Positions 63,816 through 64,000 of a DNA stretch of 64,000 nucleotides are shown one piece after another. This DNA comes from Mastigias papua. Taxonomy: Eukaryota; Cnidaria; Scyphozoa; Rhizostomeae; Mastigiidae. The DNA is taken from NCBI GenBank assembly GCA_964019165.1, contig OZ025276.1, positions 1,054,001-1,118,000 of the forward strand, given 5' to 3'. Under the pieces are notes generated by a model. The model searched no databases, was not told where the DNA came from, and saw nothing but the letters and a program-made list of their open reading frames with translations. Position 1 is the stretch's first letter. Every line of letters starts with the position of its first letter. Made by a program: the position numbers and the translations under genes.

Positions 63816-64000
63816 CCATAGCCCAAAAGACAAACAGTTCACCTACTTGGATTTGTCTTAAGGGGCCACTGTAAGCTTTGGGTTGTCTTTTGTCTGGCTA
63901 TTGTACTTCTCAGTATGGCTGAACGTCAAAAGCATATCAAAACTTTCATTCATTACTTTAAATGTCACAAATCACGTGGTTTATTTTCTTGCGTAATATT
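63816..64000. other. No gene recognised
   Basis: The last 185 bp of the window; nothing supported. Confidence 0.4.

Overview
The window is nuclear DNA of an invertebrate animal (metazoan). It is AT-rich, has several long (AT)n runs, and holds almost no host coding sequence that I can recognise. Nearly every readable protein belongs to a mobile element. The mix (BEL, Copia, Gypsy, Penelope-like, LINE, DIRS-type, mariner, pogo/Tigger, hAT, PIF/Harbinger, ISL2EU and unclassified families) is typical of marine invertebrate genomes, but I cannot name the species.

Layout. 0.6-2.3 kb: an SGNH-hydrolase fragment and a Penelope-like relic that lost its reverse transcriptase. 2.3-6 kb: microsatellites, a Myb/SANT protein relic and a gag relic. 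6.7-8.3 kb: the left part of a pogo/Tigger element with a divergent HIRAN-like ORF. 8.7-10.0 kb: a repeat (called X here) split by a 773-bp MITE. 10.0-17.4 kb: a BEL retrotransposon with 337-bp LTRs, interrupted by a 5'-truncated LINE. 17.5-20.0 kb: a decayed gene of a transposon-like family. 20.7-28.4 kb: a four-level nest in which X copy 2 is split by a small non-coding LTR element, which is split by a mariner, which is split by an intact Copia element (1326-aa polyprotein, LTRs identical by eye). 29.6-30.4 kb: an unrecognised coding remnant. 31.2-34.9 kb: Harbinger element A. 35-43 kb: small relics (LINE tail, hAT, foldback MITE, tyrosine recombinase, gag, YqaJ-like nuclease, another Harbinger). 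43.6-50.8 kb: a hAT gene whose frame is split exactly by a 5,024-bp DNA transposon (element G) with CTGA target duplications. G carries a coiled-coil, RNase-H-like and PHD-finger protein that I could not assign to a named superfamily. 51.4-58.6 kb: a Harbinger fragment, a THAP/ISL2EU gene split by Harbinger element B, and a Myb-only Harbinger derivative C. 58.9-63.4 kb: an old antisense Gypsy integrase split by a young, internally deleted Gypsy element. The end is a G-rich degenerate repeat.

How the parts relate. The order of insertion can be read from target duplications and split frames: hAT before G; ISL2EU before Harbinger B; X before the LTR element, mariner and Copia in turn; BEL before LINE; old Gypsy before young Gypsy. 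Only the Copia element looks fully coding-competent. Harbinger A and B each pair a Myb-like DNA-binding gene with a convergent transposase gene broken by one nonsense codon. Element G is close to intact, with one clear frameshift and one possible intron or second frameshift. All functional statements about protein families rest on motifs read by eye.
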